Of a stretch of DNA of 64,000 nt, positions 15,038 to 27,193 are shown piece after piece (within the stretch, counting starts at the first letter, position 1; each line of letters opens with the position of its first letter). Source of the stretch: Taenia hydatigena (Eukaryota > Platyhelminthes > Cestoda > Cyclophyllidea > Taeniidae); contig JADWOT020000010.1 of NCBI GenBank assembly GCA_036345935.2, forward strand, positions 10,569,412 through 10,633,411, written 5' to 3'. The translations under genes were made by a program, and so were the position numbers. The notes beneath the pieces were generated by a model. It did not search any database. It had not been told where the DNA came from and worked only from the letters and a program-made list of their open reading frames with translations.

Positions 15038-15814
15038 CTTACCAATATGAACAATGGCACAGCAGAACGCGAAAATTCCAAAAGGACCGCGACGCACTCC
15101 CCAAAGAACCAATGAAATGGGAAAGATGTGATTGGAAATAGTTAAAACACAATGCATGAATTCTGGGAGAACTTGATTGCTTTGCACAACGATTTACATT
15201 ATAAAAAGCATCTGGAAAAAAATAGTAATTTGTGTTGTGCAAAAAATTGATAAGGATGTGCAAAATCTTAAATCCGCGACACTAACCATCTAAAAGCCAA
15301 AAGGTTTTGACTACTGGATTATAAACGTTTTCAAGTTTTAATAAATTTTACACACTGACAAATTAGCAAAGTACGGGGGTTTGTGATGTTGCAGCGTGTG
15401 TATTGGGAAACAACGTTACACTATCTAAAAAACAAAAAAGATGTTATTTTCATGTAGAATATACAGATTTTCAACACGTTAGAGCAACAAGAGCTATCTA
15501 TTTAGCTCATATCAATCTACCTGGTAACGTTACAATGCCTAGACACAAAATGAATTCAGTTACAAAACGCGAGTTAATCGTGTTGCAATCGTAGTAAATT
15601 TGCACATTTTTCTTGTTTTTCTATGCAAGGTGAATCTCTTTACCACAGATTTTGCGCTCCTGTGCAGTTTGCAATGCATCTTTTTATTGCGGTTTTCGCA
15701 AAAGCTCATAGGGCTACAGGTTATGGTTTATTTACGGAAGAGCCAAATTTTTGCGGTGCAGCTAAATAAATGTACAGTCATTGTAATACTTTGTCCATTT
15801 GACTGCCGGTTTCA
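15038..15814. other. 5' flank of SF3A2, no gene seen
   Basis: AT-rich sequence. The open frames here lack start and splice context. Confidence 0.4.
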
Positions 15815-15935
15815 ATTTAGGCCACTTTGGGTAACCATAACGTCCTAACGGATTAACTGGTCACCGGACCGTATTAGAACCACCATTTCTAGTATTATGC
15901 CTTCTTATGCCTTTAAGAATATCGCCTAGTTTGCC
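15815..15935 (+). mobile_element. Degenerate LTR fragment of the TRIM-like family
   Basis: Weak similarity in order to the family LTR: a CCGGTTTCAATTTAGGCCACTTT start region and the TAGTATTATGCCTTCTTATGCC block. The fragment is old and truncated. Confidence 0.4.
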
Positions 15936-15988
15936 ATACTCGGCAGTAAATGTATTTTTCATGACTCAAACTATTTTTTAAAATTATC

Positions 15989-16174
15989 TGTAGCGTCCCG
16001 AGGCTCCCTTGAAGGCAAAAGAAGGCAGAATGCTAGGGCGGAACATATATGTTCACCGGACAGAGGGAAAAAGGCTGCTGGCATGGCCCGGAGGCCAGCC
16101 CACGCAGCTAGGACAGTACGGCCACCTCTGTAACCCACACCAAAACCGGTGGTTCCAACAAACAAAGTACTACA
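15989..16174 (-). mobile_element. Solo LTR with target-site duplication TTATC
   Basis: This is a 186-bp LTR of the same family as 6812-6996. Read on the minus strand it runs from TGTAGTACTTTG to GGGACGCTACA. It is flanked on both sides by TTATC (15984-15988 and 16175-16179), a perfect 5-bp target-site duplication. No internal region is present, so it is a solo LTR. An open frame crosses it but is not a gene. Confidence 0.8.
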
Positions 16175-16574
16175 TTATCACTTAAAAATTATTCAAAATA
16201 TATTATTATCAACCCGAAAAGGCAGATTTAGTAGGTTCCTTATGGTTTTAGGCATTTAATTTTGTGTCAGCTGATTAAGGTCAAGAGGTAAAACATCCCA
16301 GTGACGACCGGGAGTACAATTTGCAAATTTAGGGGACTCTCAGTATTAAACAAAGGTCTAGTCAAGCTGCGGTGCGCTGGTTGTTTTGCTTTTGGCTTTG
16401 AGTAAGAGACCAACTGTTTCTCCACTTTTGAGCTCTTGATGGGTGATCTGATTTACAGGTCGCGTAATTAACTCCAAGCCCTAGCGTATTTCAAAATTTA
16501 GTATTCTGCCGAGCGCTATGTCTTTATTGAGCTTTTGAGAACGTCGCTGAAAGCCACTGTAACATATTTAGTTG

Positions 16575-17035
16575 TTAGTTTGACAGTCAGTTTTGGTTGC
16601 GGTCACCTGACTGGCCATATGAAATTAGCCTAATGGGCTGACCCCTAATCGAAGTCGGTAGCCGCAAACTTTTCTGTAACTGCATATATGTATTTGCCGC
16701 CTTAGAATTATTTTCTTTTATCTTCAGAGTGGCCCTGGAGCGCTGAAGCGACAAAATAAATTAAGTCATTATGCAAAATCATAACTAACAAAATAAAATC
16801 TTTCTGTGTAGGACTTCAGAGTCCAGCAAATATCACTGCGTCATTGTCAACTGCACAAGAACTGTAGTGCATGTTTTTTATTACTAGTTTGGTTTACGGG
16901 CTTAGACGGCTGCACTGCCCTATCCAGGATGGCCAGACTTCAGGCGGCTTCAACGTCCCTTCTTGCTAATTATATTCTGCATGGCAACATACTTTCTTTT
17001 GCCTCCAATAAAATCTGTAGGCGCTATAGCAACCG
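16575..17035 (+). mobile_element. Two degenerate LTR copies, same family
   Basis: Around 16580-16750 and 16870-17035 the order of LTR blocks is still visible: GGTTGCGGTCACCTGACTGG with CATATATGTATTT in the first, and CTGCCCTATCCAGGATGG with TTCTTTTGCCTCC in the second. Both are heavily diverged. Confidence 0.4.
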
Positions 17036-17133
17036 TTTTTAAATTTGGTGAAACGGCCGTCAACTTAAAGCATTAGCCATGCATTTAAAGAAGTGCTAAG
17101 ATTCCTTGTATAAAGTCTTGCCCACAAAGGCCC

Positions 17134-17316
17134 TGTAGAGTTCCGGTGCTATACTGGAGGCAAAAAAAGCAAAATGACAGAGCAGAATACATAAGTTCAG
17201 CAAACAGAGGAAAATTAGCACTGGCATGCCCCATAGCCCAGCCTACGCAGCTAGGGCAACATGGCTACCTCTGTGACTCTGACCAAAACCGGTAGTCCAA
17301 ACAAACGAAGTATCGC
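17134..17316 (-). mobile_element. Diverged LTR of the TRIM-like family
   Basis: On the minus strand the blocks ACTACCGGTTTTGGTCAGAG, GTAGCCATGTTGCCCTAGCT and TTTCCTCTGTTTGCTGAA appear in family order. The end is CTACA. No target-site duplication is evident. Confidence 0.65.
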
Positions 17317-20039
17317 AAAGCCGTCAAACAATAGCATAAGCTTTAAAATATAAGCGCTCGGATTGTAAATCGCGTTTCTGCTAGTTACTGGGTGTGCACA
17401 TGCCTTTATGGTTAGGAACTGGCATAATTGAATATAAAGTTCAACTGCGTTGTCAATTTAGTTGTAATGACCTGATTCTTCTATAAGCAAAATGACCAAT
17501 TTTAACTGATGCATTGAAATGTAGGTTAAACTATTTTTGGTAAAATTCTTTGCGTTTTATGTAATGATTTTGCCGAAAATTGCGTTTGGAATTATCTTAT
17601 TTTGCGATTCCACCTAAGACATGTAACTTTATTGCTTAGCGAAATTTCGTCTAAGCTTTCAGCAAAATGGTTGTTCAAATGCATTTTCTTTACGCGCCTG
17701 AGTCGCGTTTCACTTATTGTCGTAGCTCTCGTTGAGGATGAGCGCTAAGCAGCGGATGAAGGTGCAGAATGAGCGCGCTCACAGCAATATTACTAACCGT
17801 GGGAACGTACCAAAGTCACTGGTACTATTTTCAATTCTGTCGCTCGATGGAAGTTTTAGAAATCGAATGACGATCAGTCGAATTTGAATGCGTGGGTTCT
17901 TGGGCTTATCGTGTTCGTCGTCTGTGGTTCAGGCAAGTGTTCATTTCGTTCCCCTAAATTTTTTTCTCCTTAGCTGTTTTCGAAATCATTCAGCACATAA
18001 GAATGGCTTTCTAACCTATTTCTTCAAATTGTGACGGTGCTCTTTCAACGTGTGTTCTGCAAGTACGCCTTTGTGAAGTAAATTTGAACATCAAAACCAG
18101 TGAATTGCTGGTACTTTTTTGTGTTCTTACGGGAGTGTTCGTGAGGGCACTTTATCTACTTGGACCAAAAGGTGGGATTTGCCATTTCAATGGGTGCTTT
18201 AAGGCAATAATTGGAATTTCGTTTTCCTCGGTGGTTTCCACTAGGTTTTGTTGGGGGCTTTTTTTAAATAATTACCTGTTACAACAAGAGACATTCAAAT
18301 AATAGAGGTCATGTTTGTATGGTTACTATAGCAGACAAAACTAGTTGCGTCATCTTACGTCAATATTTGTTTTGTTTCTTTATTTCTTCACTGATGTGCT
18401 AATTCTCTTAAAGTATGTCTTGGTTCTATCGTATGCAACTACGCTGGTAAAGATTGAGTATCGTTTCACTTCTCGTTTGAGTCCTTGATTGTCATCAAAT
18501 AAATTTGTTCTCTTTTTTCCATTTCACGCGATTTCACAAATGCTTTCTTGATTCTGCTATTCAGATAACTGTGTGCGCCTCTCTCGTCCTATGCAGTCCG
18601 CACTGTTTTTTAGTTCAAATTACAATGCGCTGCTTAGTAGATTAGCACCCTGTGTTTTTGGGATATTGCATGTGCATATTCTTGATGCTATAAACATTAC
18701 CACACTCGTAGTATCTGCGGCTTGGTTGTTTTACTCAAGTCAGTCATTACCCGTCGGGGCAGCATGTGCGCCTGCCGGTAGCCCTTTTCTTGTCACCTCA
18801 CGCTTGATAGTCTCGCGGTCTGACACTGAAATAGCCTGGACCTCAAACGCTATACGTGAGGTGTCACTGAGTTCCTAGTTCTAACTATTTTCTTTTTTAA
18901 CTGTAGCTACGATATTTTTTTTGGAAGTTTATTGTTGGGAGCGTTGTTTCTGGGTCGCGAGACATTTTCCATTTATCGAGGGCGATAGTTTGGAAGTCGT
19001 TAAAATTAAAACAAGTAGCATTGTGATTATTTCATGTTGAGGTCTTGTTATTTTTGTTGCATTTAGGTGGAAAATGGTCGATTTGTCTGCTTACTGCAGG
19101 TACAAGTGTGGTGTGGGGCGTTTGTTGTCGGTGTCACACATGTGTCATGTGCTCTTCATCCGTTTACATTATGCCTGGGTGTGTCAAATCGTAGAGCTAG
19201 CAGATTGGCTTAGCTTAAAACCGTAGCATCATCCTTTTTTTCGTGACATAATTCTCCACCAATTGTTGCTCTGTGGACTGTTGTGGTCGCAAGTTTTTCT
19301 CCGAGATTTTGACAGCGAAGGCAACAATAATTACGCCATCGAATTGAGTGGCTGGCTGGCTCTTTTTCTCATCCCAAAGCACCGTGTGACAGTTCTGTTC
19401 CTCGTCAACCTCGTTCCAATTAAATGGACTCTAGAATTAATGTCCATTTTTAATTCCGGGGTTTTCGCATTATCTTGAATTGAAACCCTAGCGGTCATGA
19501 AGAACGCAATGAATAAGTAGTTGGCGCTGTGAGGACGGTCAGGAAAAGGCAGTTGTACCGAGGGCAGAGGGTGGCAGAGTAATTAACTGTGAAAATAGAA
19601 GCTCAACGGGTGAGACAGACCATAGCGGGATATTAATGTGGTAGACGATTAAGTAGATTAGGAGTTCCACGAATTAGGCCTCGATACATCAAATCCTAAG
19701 GTGTGCAGCACAAAGTTTGGATAGTGCGGGCGTCACATATGGGTGACGCTGGCGGAAGTGTCACACTGTAAGGGTGGGCTTGTCATCTGGGTTGGGGTGC
19801 TCCTCCAAGCAGCTTCCCGCCTGGATCACTGCACTCGAAACTTCTTCCCGTGATGGGCGCCCACTGTGGTGTTGCAGCCTCAAATGGAGGTGGTGGAGCT
19901 AACTGTGGGAACCGAAAGAGTCTGACGGTCTGGCAAAGCACCAGGAAGGAGTTTCCACGATATCAGAGTGTCTTCAATGCGCCTCTCACCGACCGACCTC
20001 CAACTGGTCAGGTTGGACGAAGAATGTTACCGAGCATAA
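17317..20039. other. Gene-poor stretch, nothing recognised
   Basis: AT-rich and T-rich sequence without a supported exon, RNA gene or family repeat. Short open frames at 18084-18302 and 18573-18878 show no domain and no splice context. Confidence 0.4.
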
Positions 20040-20345
20040 GGTGAGGACAAGCACATGGCATGGAATGGAGACGGATGGCCAGGAGTGAGCACGGAATGGG
20101 TGGGTGGATGTGGACAAATGGGTACATAATGGATGGAGACATGCGGGATGAATGGATGGGTGAAACGGGTGCACACCGATTCGGTGGGTGGGTACGGAAT
20201 AAAAGGATGTATGGGTGGGCGGGAGTTGGCCGCAGGATAAATGGATATTCGGATGAGTTGATAGAACCGGAGAGATTGAGTAGATTTGAGATCAAAGAAA
20301 GGATGGATTGACAGCTGGATGCACTGAAGAGTGGATGGTCGGATG
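20040..20345 (+). repeat. Degenerate ATGG/GGAT tandem repeat
   Basis: About 300 bp are dominated by variants of GGATGG, GAATGG and GGTGGG, a decayed tetranucleotide minisatellite. Similar short runs occur on one strand or the other at 24541-24575, 30361-30400, 31685-31745 and 60640-60730. Confidence 0.6.
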
Positions 20346-23300
20346 AAACAGGTAGACTAATCGAGAGTAGGTGGGGTAATGCTTGAGAGGGGGTTCAGAA
20401 GCTGAGCAGAATTAAAGGAAAGGATCGAGGTTTGGTGTTTTCCCCCAGAAGAGAAATACTCTCATCATCAAGTCGTTTTTCCTAGTTTGATCGTGACAGA
20501 CGTGGAGATTCAAGCAGAATATTGACGCACCCTTCCCACTTAATGCATAAATTGGAATCACTCTTCCAAAGTAACAGCTTTTATACCCAATTAAAAGGTT
20601 TATCTTGTTTACGGTCGTTATGTGCATCTACACGATGCCTCGAAATGGACTATTTGGACCCTTCAATCAAAATTCACTTCAATGTCTTGACACAACCAAA
20701 AAAATCGCCACAATCACGACGAGCAGTGGTGATCCACCAGAAAAAAAGTGACCACACTCCCGAGAAATCACAAGGAATTGACACTCCTGAAACCGGTCGA
20801 ACCGCCGTCTGACCGATGACCTTCGAGCACCGCTTATGTAAAGATGATTGGTCCGAAGTAACCAATGGTTGATCGGCAGGTGGGATGATGGCCAATGAGA
20901 ACTTTGGCCTATCCAGTCCGCATTGGCCATTGTGGCAATAAATATTTTAGCTAAATAAATCTGTATTTTTACGTAAATGTGCATTTAGATTAAACCCAAG
21001 AAGTTATGGAGGTGGCAATCACCAAGAAGGTTATTTGTAGATCTATTTGTTTGTGGGTTAAGAGAAGGGAACAAACAACTTTGATTGCATTGTCGTAAAA
21101 GCAGTCACCCGGATAACTCGTGTTACGTAGGCGCAGGAAAAGTCCCCATTAATTAGCGATTGGTCCAGCCCGACGCCATGTCTTCTAAGCCTCCTTTGCG
21201 CGCAAGTTTCCCCTGACGCGAGAATGAATTGCTAGGTGTGGCAAGCAATGCTTCACTGAGTGGCAGATGGGGCTTTCGCTCACCTTTCTAGCATCGCCCG
21301 GGACTAGCATTAAACACAATCCGATTTTAATGCCTATATTATTGAAGCCTCACCAATAGTGGCTCAAATAGGCGCCAAGTATACTGAAATGGAAGGAAAA
21401 GTAGGAGAAGTCCATTTATCCATCCCAAACCATAAATTTTTTAGGACGCTATTAAAGAAAACTAGAAAATCGTTTAAAACAGGCTCTGAGGCGAGTAAAA
21501 ACAAATTCTCAGATTGAATATCAGTGCACCAAAAATTTTGTTATTCCAAAATTAAATTGGCATGTACTTATCACATAAACCCTCTTTATATCTATCAAGC
21601 GTGGCCTGAAATATGACAGACACCGCGTGCACATTGATACACTTGGGACACTCTACTCTTGATCACGTGATTGCACCAGCGACAAATGCAAGGCGAATAA
21701 GTAGCTGGAGCTTAGCCATTTCAACTTCTGACGCAATGCCTACTTAAATAGGATTTAAGTAGAGCGAGCACATTCATCAGTTTGGCCTTAACAAAAAAAG
21801 GAAATGCATTTTGCTTGATTTGTTGCAAATTATGTGTCACTAAAAGTTCTTTTTTCCCTGAGGTTAAAAAGTTCACGTAGAAAAAGAGCAGGCAAATGAA
21901 CAAGCTTCCACTTGACTGCTGACCTCTAAATATGAGAAACGCAGCATTTTATATAGTCAAATGACCTGCCTGTTGAAACACTTAATTTTCATTCTTATAA
22001 AGGCAACAGAATAGCTTGGCAACGCTTCTCAGACAAAAAATTAGTTCAGGTGATATGCATTGTAAAGTGTGACTTGTCCTACTTAAAAAATAAGTAGCAG
22101 AGACCAGGTAAGCGAAGTTTTTCAAAACCAGATGCATGCGACGACAAAATTGGGAACAGTGGAATATCTTTCAAAAAGAAACATGAAGCCAAAAACTTGC
22201 TTGTTAGGTGTATGAAAACTCAAAGGTTTTAGTAATCTGTGTTCCTTTTTTAAATTACCTAAAGGCCATTTTACGTCATCAACCCACATCCGAGTGGGTG
22301 GAAAAGGCAAGTAAATTTTAGTAGAAGAGATAGAAATAAAACGCACTGGAGTCTAGCCTAATCGTTGCTGCAAATGGCATGCGAAGCAGTTGCCCGTCGA
22401 AGGAGCGTGCTGACGACAACAAGATGTGCGTCCAAGGCGTGCATTTGCTGCCAACAAAAGCAGCTTTTTTAAACCCAGCCAGTAAAACTTGTGCTTAGCC
22501 CAACTCTCCCTTTAAACTGGCATTTTGATCTCGAATTTCTTTTCTGCCTTGCTTTGCATGAAAGTCTCATTATTAACTACTGAAAAATCCGTGGGTGGGG
22601 AAATTTGATTTGGCTGTAGCTGCTTAAAATTGCCCATTTAGCGGTGGGTCTGCTTAATTATTTCAAAAGGTTGAAATGAAAAAGGGCTTTTAAGGCGATG
22701 TTTATTTGCTCTAATTAAAATTAATGGGTTTTTTTGGTGAGTAATTGTTTACAAAGTTTCGGTAAGGCGTGGTGCCAGGGTGAACTCTTGCGTTAAACCA
22801 AAGTGTTAAATTACATTTCCTAAATAAATTGATGCAGATGTAATTAAAATTACCAAATAAGAATTAAATGGCGTCCTACATAATTTGCTGACTTCGAGGA
22901 AAGAATTTTCACTCGGTGAAATGGTTGAGAATGTAATGTGACTTTCAGTAGATAAATTACTTGTCATATTTCTCGGTCATCAGCTTATGCTCCACAAAGC
23001 AGAGCTTCTTTGGCCAGTTTACTGACCCGACACGTGCATTGGCGGAGCACGAGACAAACTGATAATTTGTCCGACCAACTAACCAAATTGTGTTTATTGC
23101 TACTGACAAAGCTTAAGTAATATGAATTTTAACTAGTTTAATGCAACTGCAATGGCTTTGAAGTTGTCAGACTCTGTTTACGTGTGCGTCCAATTGGATG
23201 GGACACTTCAGCCTCCGCCGCAAGTTGTGCTCCCACTCTGCTTTCGAACCAGACAAATAGCTGGTCTACTAACTCTACTGTTCATTAATAAGTAGTATGC

Positions 23301-23738
23301 CCTGTAAAACATTCTCGGCTTGTTGGGAATTCACGGAAGGTATAACTATCTTTCAACAAATTAATTAATAGTTCTAGTGATGAAAAGCTGCTTAAAAAAT
23401 TAATGAAAGACCGAAATGTAGTAAATTAACGAAACACCAAAATTGAGTTTGAATAGGCAGGATGTAGGTGTTTTTTGCCTTTAAAAATAGGCAAAAAGCT
23501 TGCCATATTAGCTAAAATACTTAGCCTCGTAGTGCATAAGTATGCTCTCAAGGATATGCCAACATGACAATTCATCTCGACTAAAGCGTTTCGTGCAAAG
23601 GAGTCGTAAAACTAAGCCCTTCCTCCAAAGGAGGCATATCACTACTTTCCCTTTCCCAAATGATTGTCTTTCGTGAGTGGCTGTTTAATCCCAATGCGAG
23701 GTAAAAAAAAGCCGTAAGGAAAAAAACCAGGCGGATGT
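20346..23738. other. Gene desert with CCAAT boxes and TAATTA motifs
   Basis: There is no supported exon. At 20847-20926 there are four CCAAT boxes in both orientations. At 22700-22880 and 23350-23430 the sequence is rich in TAATTA/TTAATT core sites. This looks more like regulatory than coding sequence, but that is inference from motifs. Confidence 0.3.
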
Positions 23739-23780
23739 GGAGAGAGTGAGAGAGAGAGAGAGAGGGAGATAGCGAGAGGG
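23739..23780 (+). repeat. (GA)n microsatellite
   Basis: An interrupted GA dinucleotide run. Confidence 0.8.
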
Positions 23781-24599
23781 GATAAGGATGAGTCAATACC
23801 CAACTCCCATTTCTGCAGTGCAAGTTTAATGTTTTGGGCGAGAGATGAACGGGCATTCGGTGGCAGGTTTAGTTAGATTAAGAGGTCGTGATGACGATTC
23901 AAGAGAAGCTGCAATATGATTGCCGCCCTTTGATGCACAAATTGCAGTTAAGTTCAGACACCATCACACCACCTTTGAAGTTGCCGTCGCGGTCGGCAAC
24001 GGAGTTGGGGACTTAATAGTCGATTGGCTTAATCTTTGGACAGACAAGTGACCGCATGCTTGTGTGTTCTTGCGTGCTAACCCGGTTTTTGGATTACGTG
24101 ACCCCGCCCATGCTACCACTTCCGCCGCGTGAGCAAAGAAAGAAAGTCAACATTTTGTCATTAACTGCATAAACCAACGATGGCGCTTGAACTAGTAAGA
24201 AATGCCTATAATCTTGCAAATTGGCGGAAAATATCTGGTGGAAAATTTTATGCCCTCGTTGACGATTAGCCTCCACATCTGGCGACCCAAGAAGCGCTAT
24301 CAAAGAAATAAGAGAAATCCCGCTTATTCTACCTACTGTGGTTTTACGTTAGCTTCCATAAGACTTCGAAATAGGAAAACAAGTTTAAATGGACCGGGTT
24401 TAGAAAGCAACGAAGGCGGATGGCGCAAAACAGAAAGCAATCGCTGCCCATGCGGCTACCGTAAAAGGGAATGTCTTAATGATAAATAGGAGGAAGGCAA
24501 GTCATGACGAAAGGAATGAAAACCAACCGACAATTCTGTTTACGTCCATCCCGTATCCGTCCATCCATCCATCGATGCATTCTCTATTCACGTAGAAAA

Positions 24600-27193
24600 T
24601 CAATTCACTTCGGGTTTGTCCACTCATTTCATTCTATTGTTTAATGCTTAGGGTCAAGCGAGGTCTTCCATGTGTGCACTACAAGTCACTTTCATCATCC
24701 CCCGTGCCACGTGGAATGCCAAAGAGAAGAGGTCACTCCTCTGGTGAAATTGCAGCCGGGCATCAATTGCGACATCCGCATTCAACCCTTCCACATCAGA
24801 CCATTACAACCACACCATTGTAGTCTCCCTCTGCCAACCTAGCCACCACTCCTGTCATGAGGCATTTCTCAATGCCTCGACTGCACTCTACATCCTCCAC
24901 CTCTCCATTCAACACAAGTGCCTACTCCACAACTCACTTCATCCAATGGAACACGTAGTCCTCTCGCACCTCCCTCCTCCAACTGAGAAGGATTTGTGTT
25001 TCCTGCGCATTGGGCGTGTGTGCGATCACTCTTCTCCCTCCAACAGTCCGAATGTGTCACACTCACTGTCACCAGCACAGAAGGACAGATGTGAGAGCTT
25101 TGTCATACCACACCACCACGAATGCCTTTCAACGCCACTGCCACACCCTTCACCCTCAAAGACTGTCACCGATGACTGATGTCATCTGTTCGCACTTTTA
25201 GCTGCCTTGTCAACTGCTCGCATCCTAATGGCACTTCACTCCGTGTCGACGCACTACGCCACAACTGAGAAGGGACAATTTCGAGTGCATTGGGTTTGGA
25301 GAAGGCGGTCGTGGGTAAGTTGCATCCTCTTTTCCATTACATGACAAACTGACGTGACAGGAGACTAGGCCGATTTCGCAGTTGTTTGACAAGGAGTCGT
25401 TGAAGCACATTAAACCGCATGAGCCAAGTTGTCTGGTTGAATTGTCATCATTGTCATCATCAAAGCAGTGTCTTCGAACCTGTTCTGACACTAGGCATGA
25501 CAAATGTTGTCCCACGACGTGACAAATCAACCCAACGAGTGAAGAAATAAGCAAGCAAAGAATGCGAATAATTCAATCATGTTATTCTCCGTGGAGTCTC
25601 AATATCCCTCGTCCCCACACAACGCTCTTCTCTTTGCTCCATTCCATTGCATTGTGTAGTTATGCGGACACTTGCCGACAACTTGTGTTCGCCGTCTGAT
25701 GTCACGACCTTTCACTAAAGCCGACAGGGAAAGCATTTCTCGCTCCCTCACTCCCCCTCTCCATCTTCTTCGCACTCGCTGAGTCTCACTGACACGACTT
25801 GACGCGCCACATTGGGCGTGCTACGTGTTCCGTCGGTGGGTTGGATTAATTCATGCAATGCAGTCAGTTAGTCAGTCAGTCAATCAATCAAATCGCCATA
25901 ACTGTTTAAAAAGTCCGCCTTACCACTTCTAGCAGTGCGTGGACGAGTGGGTGTGGGTGGAGGGGTGAGCGTGTCTCTCCATCCGTAGGTGTTCCGTCTG
26001 CTGCTCCTCCACACACATCGACTGCACGTGCCTTCATGATACAGCAGTTGCGCATCAAACTGCGTGAGGGTGGAGGAGGGAGGTGGGAGAAAATGAGGTG
26101 AGGAGTGCCGGTTGTAGTGCTTCACTTTCACTCATCCACGTCTAGACAGTAAATCTGTACCATCATCAACCACTCCTGCGTCACTACTCACCACCTTCAC
26201 ACTTTCACTCTTTCATCGTCGTGCGTGCAACACTCACCCGCAATCACTTGACAACTCACTGCCGTGGTCAGGCTCGAGCACCACTTGCATGGGAGAATCA
26301 CCCACCTTCCATCCAACCATCTCGGAACCGACCACCCACCCAACCGATGGCATTCCATTCGAGTGACACTCCACAATCTCCATCCCCATCTACTTAATCC
26401 ACGTGTCACCTCCTTCCAAAATACCCAAACGATCAATCTGAAGACTCCTCCTCCTTTTCTGCCTCTTCTTCTTCTCCGTCCATCACACTGACGAGAAACT
26501 TTGTGGAAGTAAACGCGAAGAATTTGCAACTGCTCAACCCACCTCACATGATTGCTCCATTGATGGGTGTCTCCTCTACATCCTCATCACCATTTCAACT
26601 CTTCCATTCAATCGCATTTCCACCACAACGTCCAACTCTGCCGTTGACGTCCACTTGGCAACACATTGTGTAAATGCGTCTGTAATCACACGTCAGGTGG
26701 GCAATTCGACTCACCACATTCTCTGCTCACACTCACAAATGTCCTCCTCAATTCATTACCTCACAGTGTATCAAGCTTTCCCACTGTCACAGTGGCATGG
26801 TGTCAAATGACTCACACCCACTTCCACTCTTCAGGCGCTCCACTCGTCACAAAGGTGTTGGGTGAATTCACAGTGTGTGTGTTTCACCCTCCTCCCCTCG
26901 ACGTCTCTCCGTTGACGTACACTCTGTGTACCACCGCACCTCCCAACCCCTCACTCCTCATTCTGCATTCCAATCAGCTCAATCAATCACCCAATGCGAT
27001 TGCACAGTGTGAGAGGCACAAGACAAGACCATTTGATTGTTTCAATTCGTGATCCACCACACGGGATAACGTATCGCCTTAATGCTTTGTGAGGTTCTGT
27101 GATGGAGACTTGCGCGAGAATGAGGTCATCGGGTCAGTCATACGTCCACGAATAGAGCTTACAGGTTAGTTTGGCGTTATGGCTTCGTACCTG
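24600..27193 (+). repeat. Left arm of a large inverted repeat
   Basis: This 2.6-kb arm is repeated in reverse complement at 29017-30352. The segments 24600-25536 and 26781-27193 are present in both arms, nearly identical where compared by eye. The segment 25537-26780 is present only here. The outermost 50 bp (24600-24646) are more diverged. The sequence is rich in CACTC, TCACC and CAACT on the plus strand and codes for nothing I recognise. It is probably an unclassified interspersed repeat present twice in opposite orientation. Confidence 0.85.

Noticed and set aside
15971..16165. Open frame of 64 codons similar to ones at 5996-6187 and 6820-7119
   Set aside because: The similarity is due to the shared LTR sequence; none is a protein gene.
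24869..25554. Several open frames identical between 24.9-25.6 kb and 29.4-30.1 kb
   Set aside because: They are duplicated because the DNA is an inverted repeat. Overlapping frames on both strands show no domain or coding bias.
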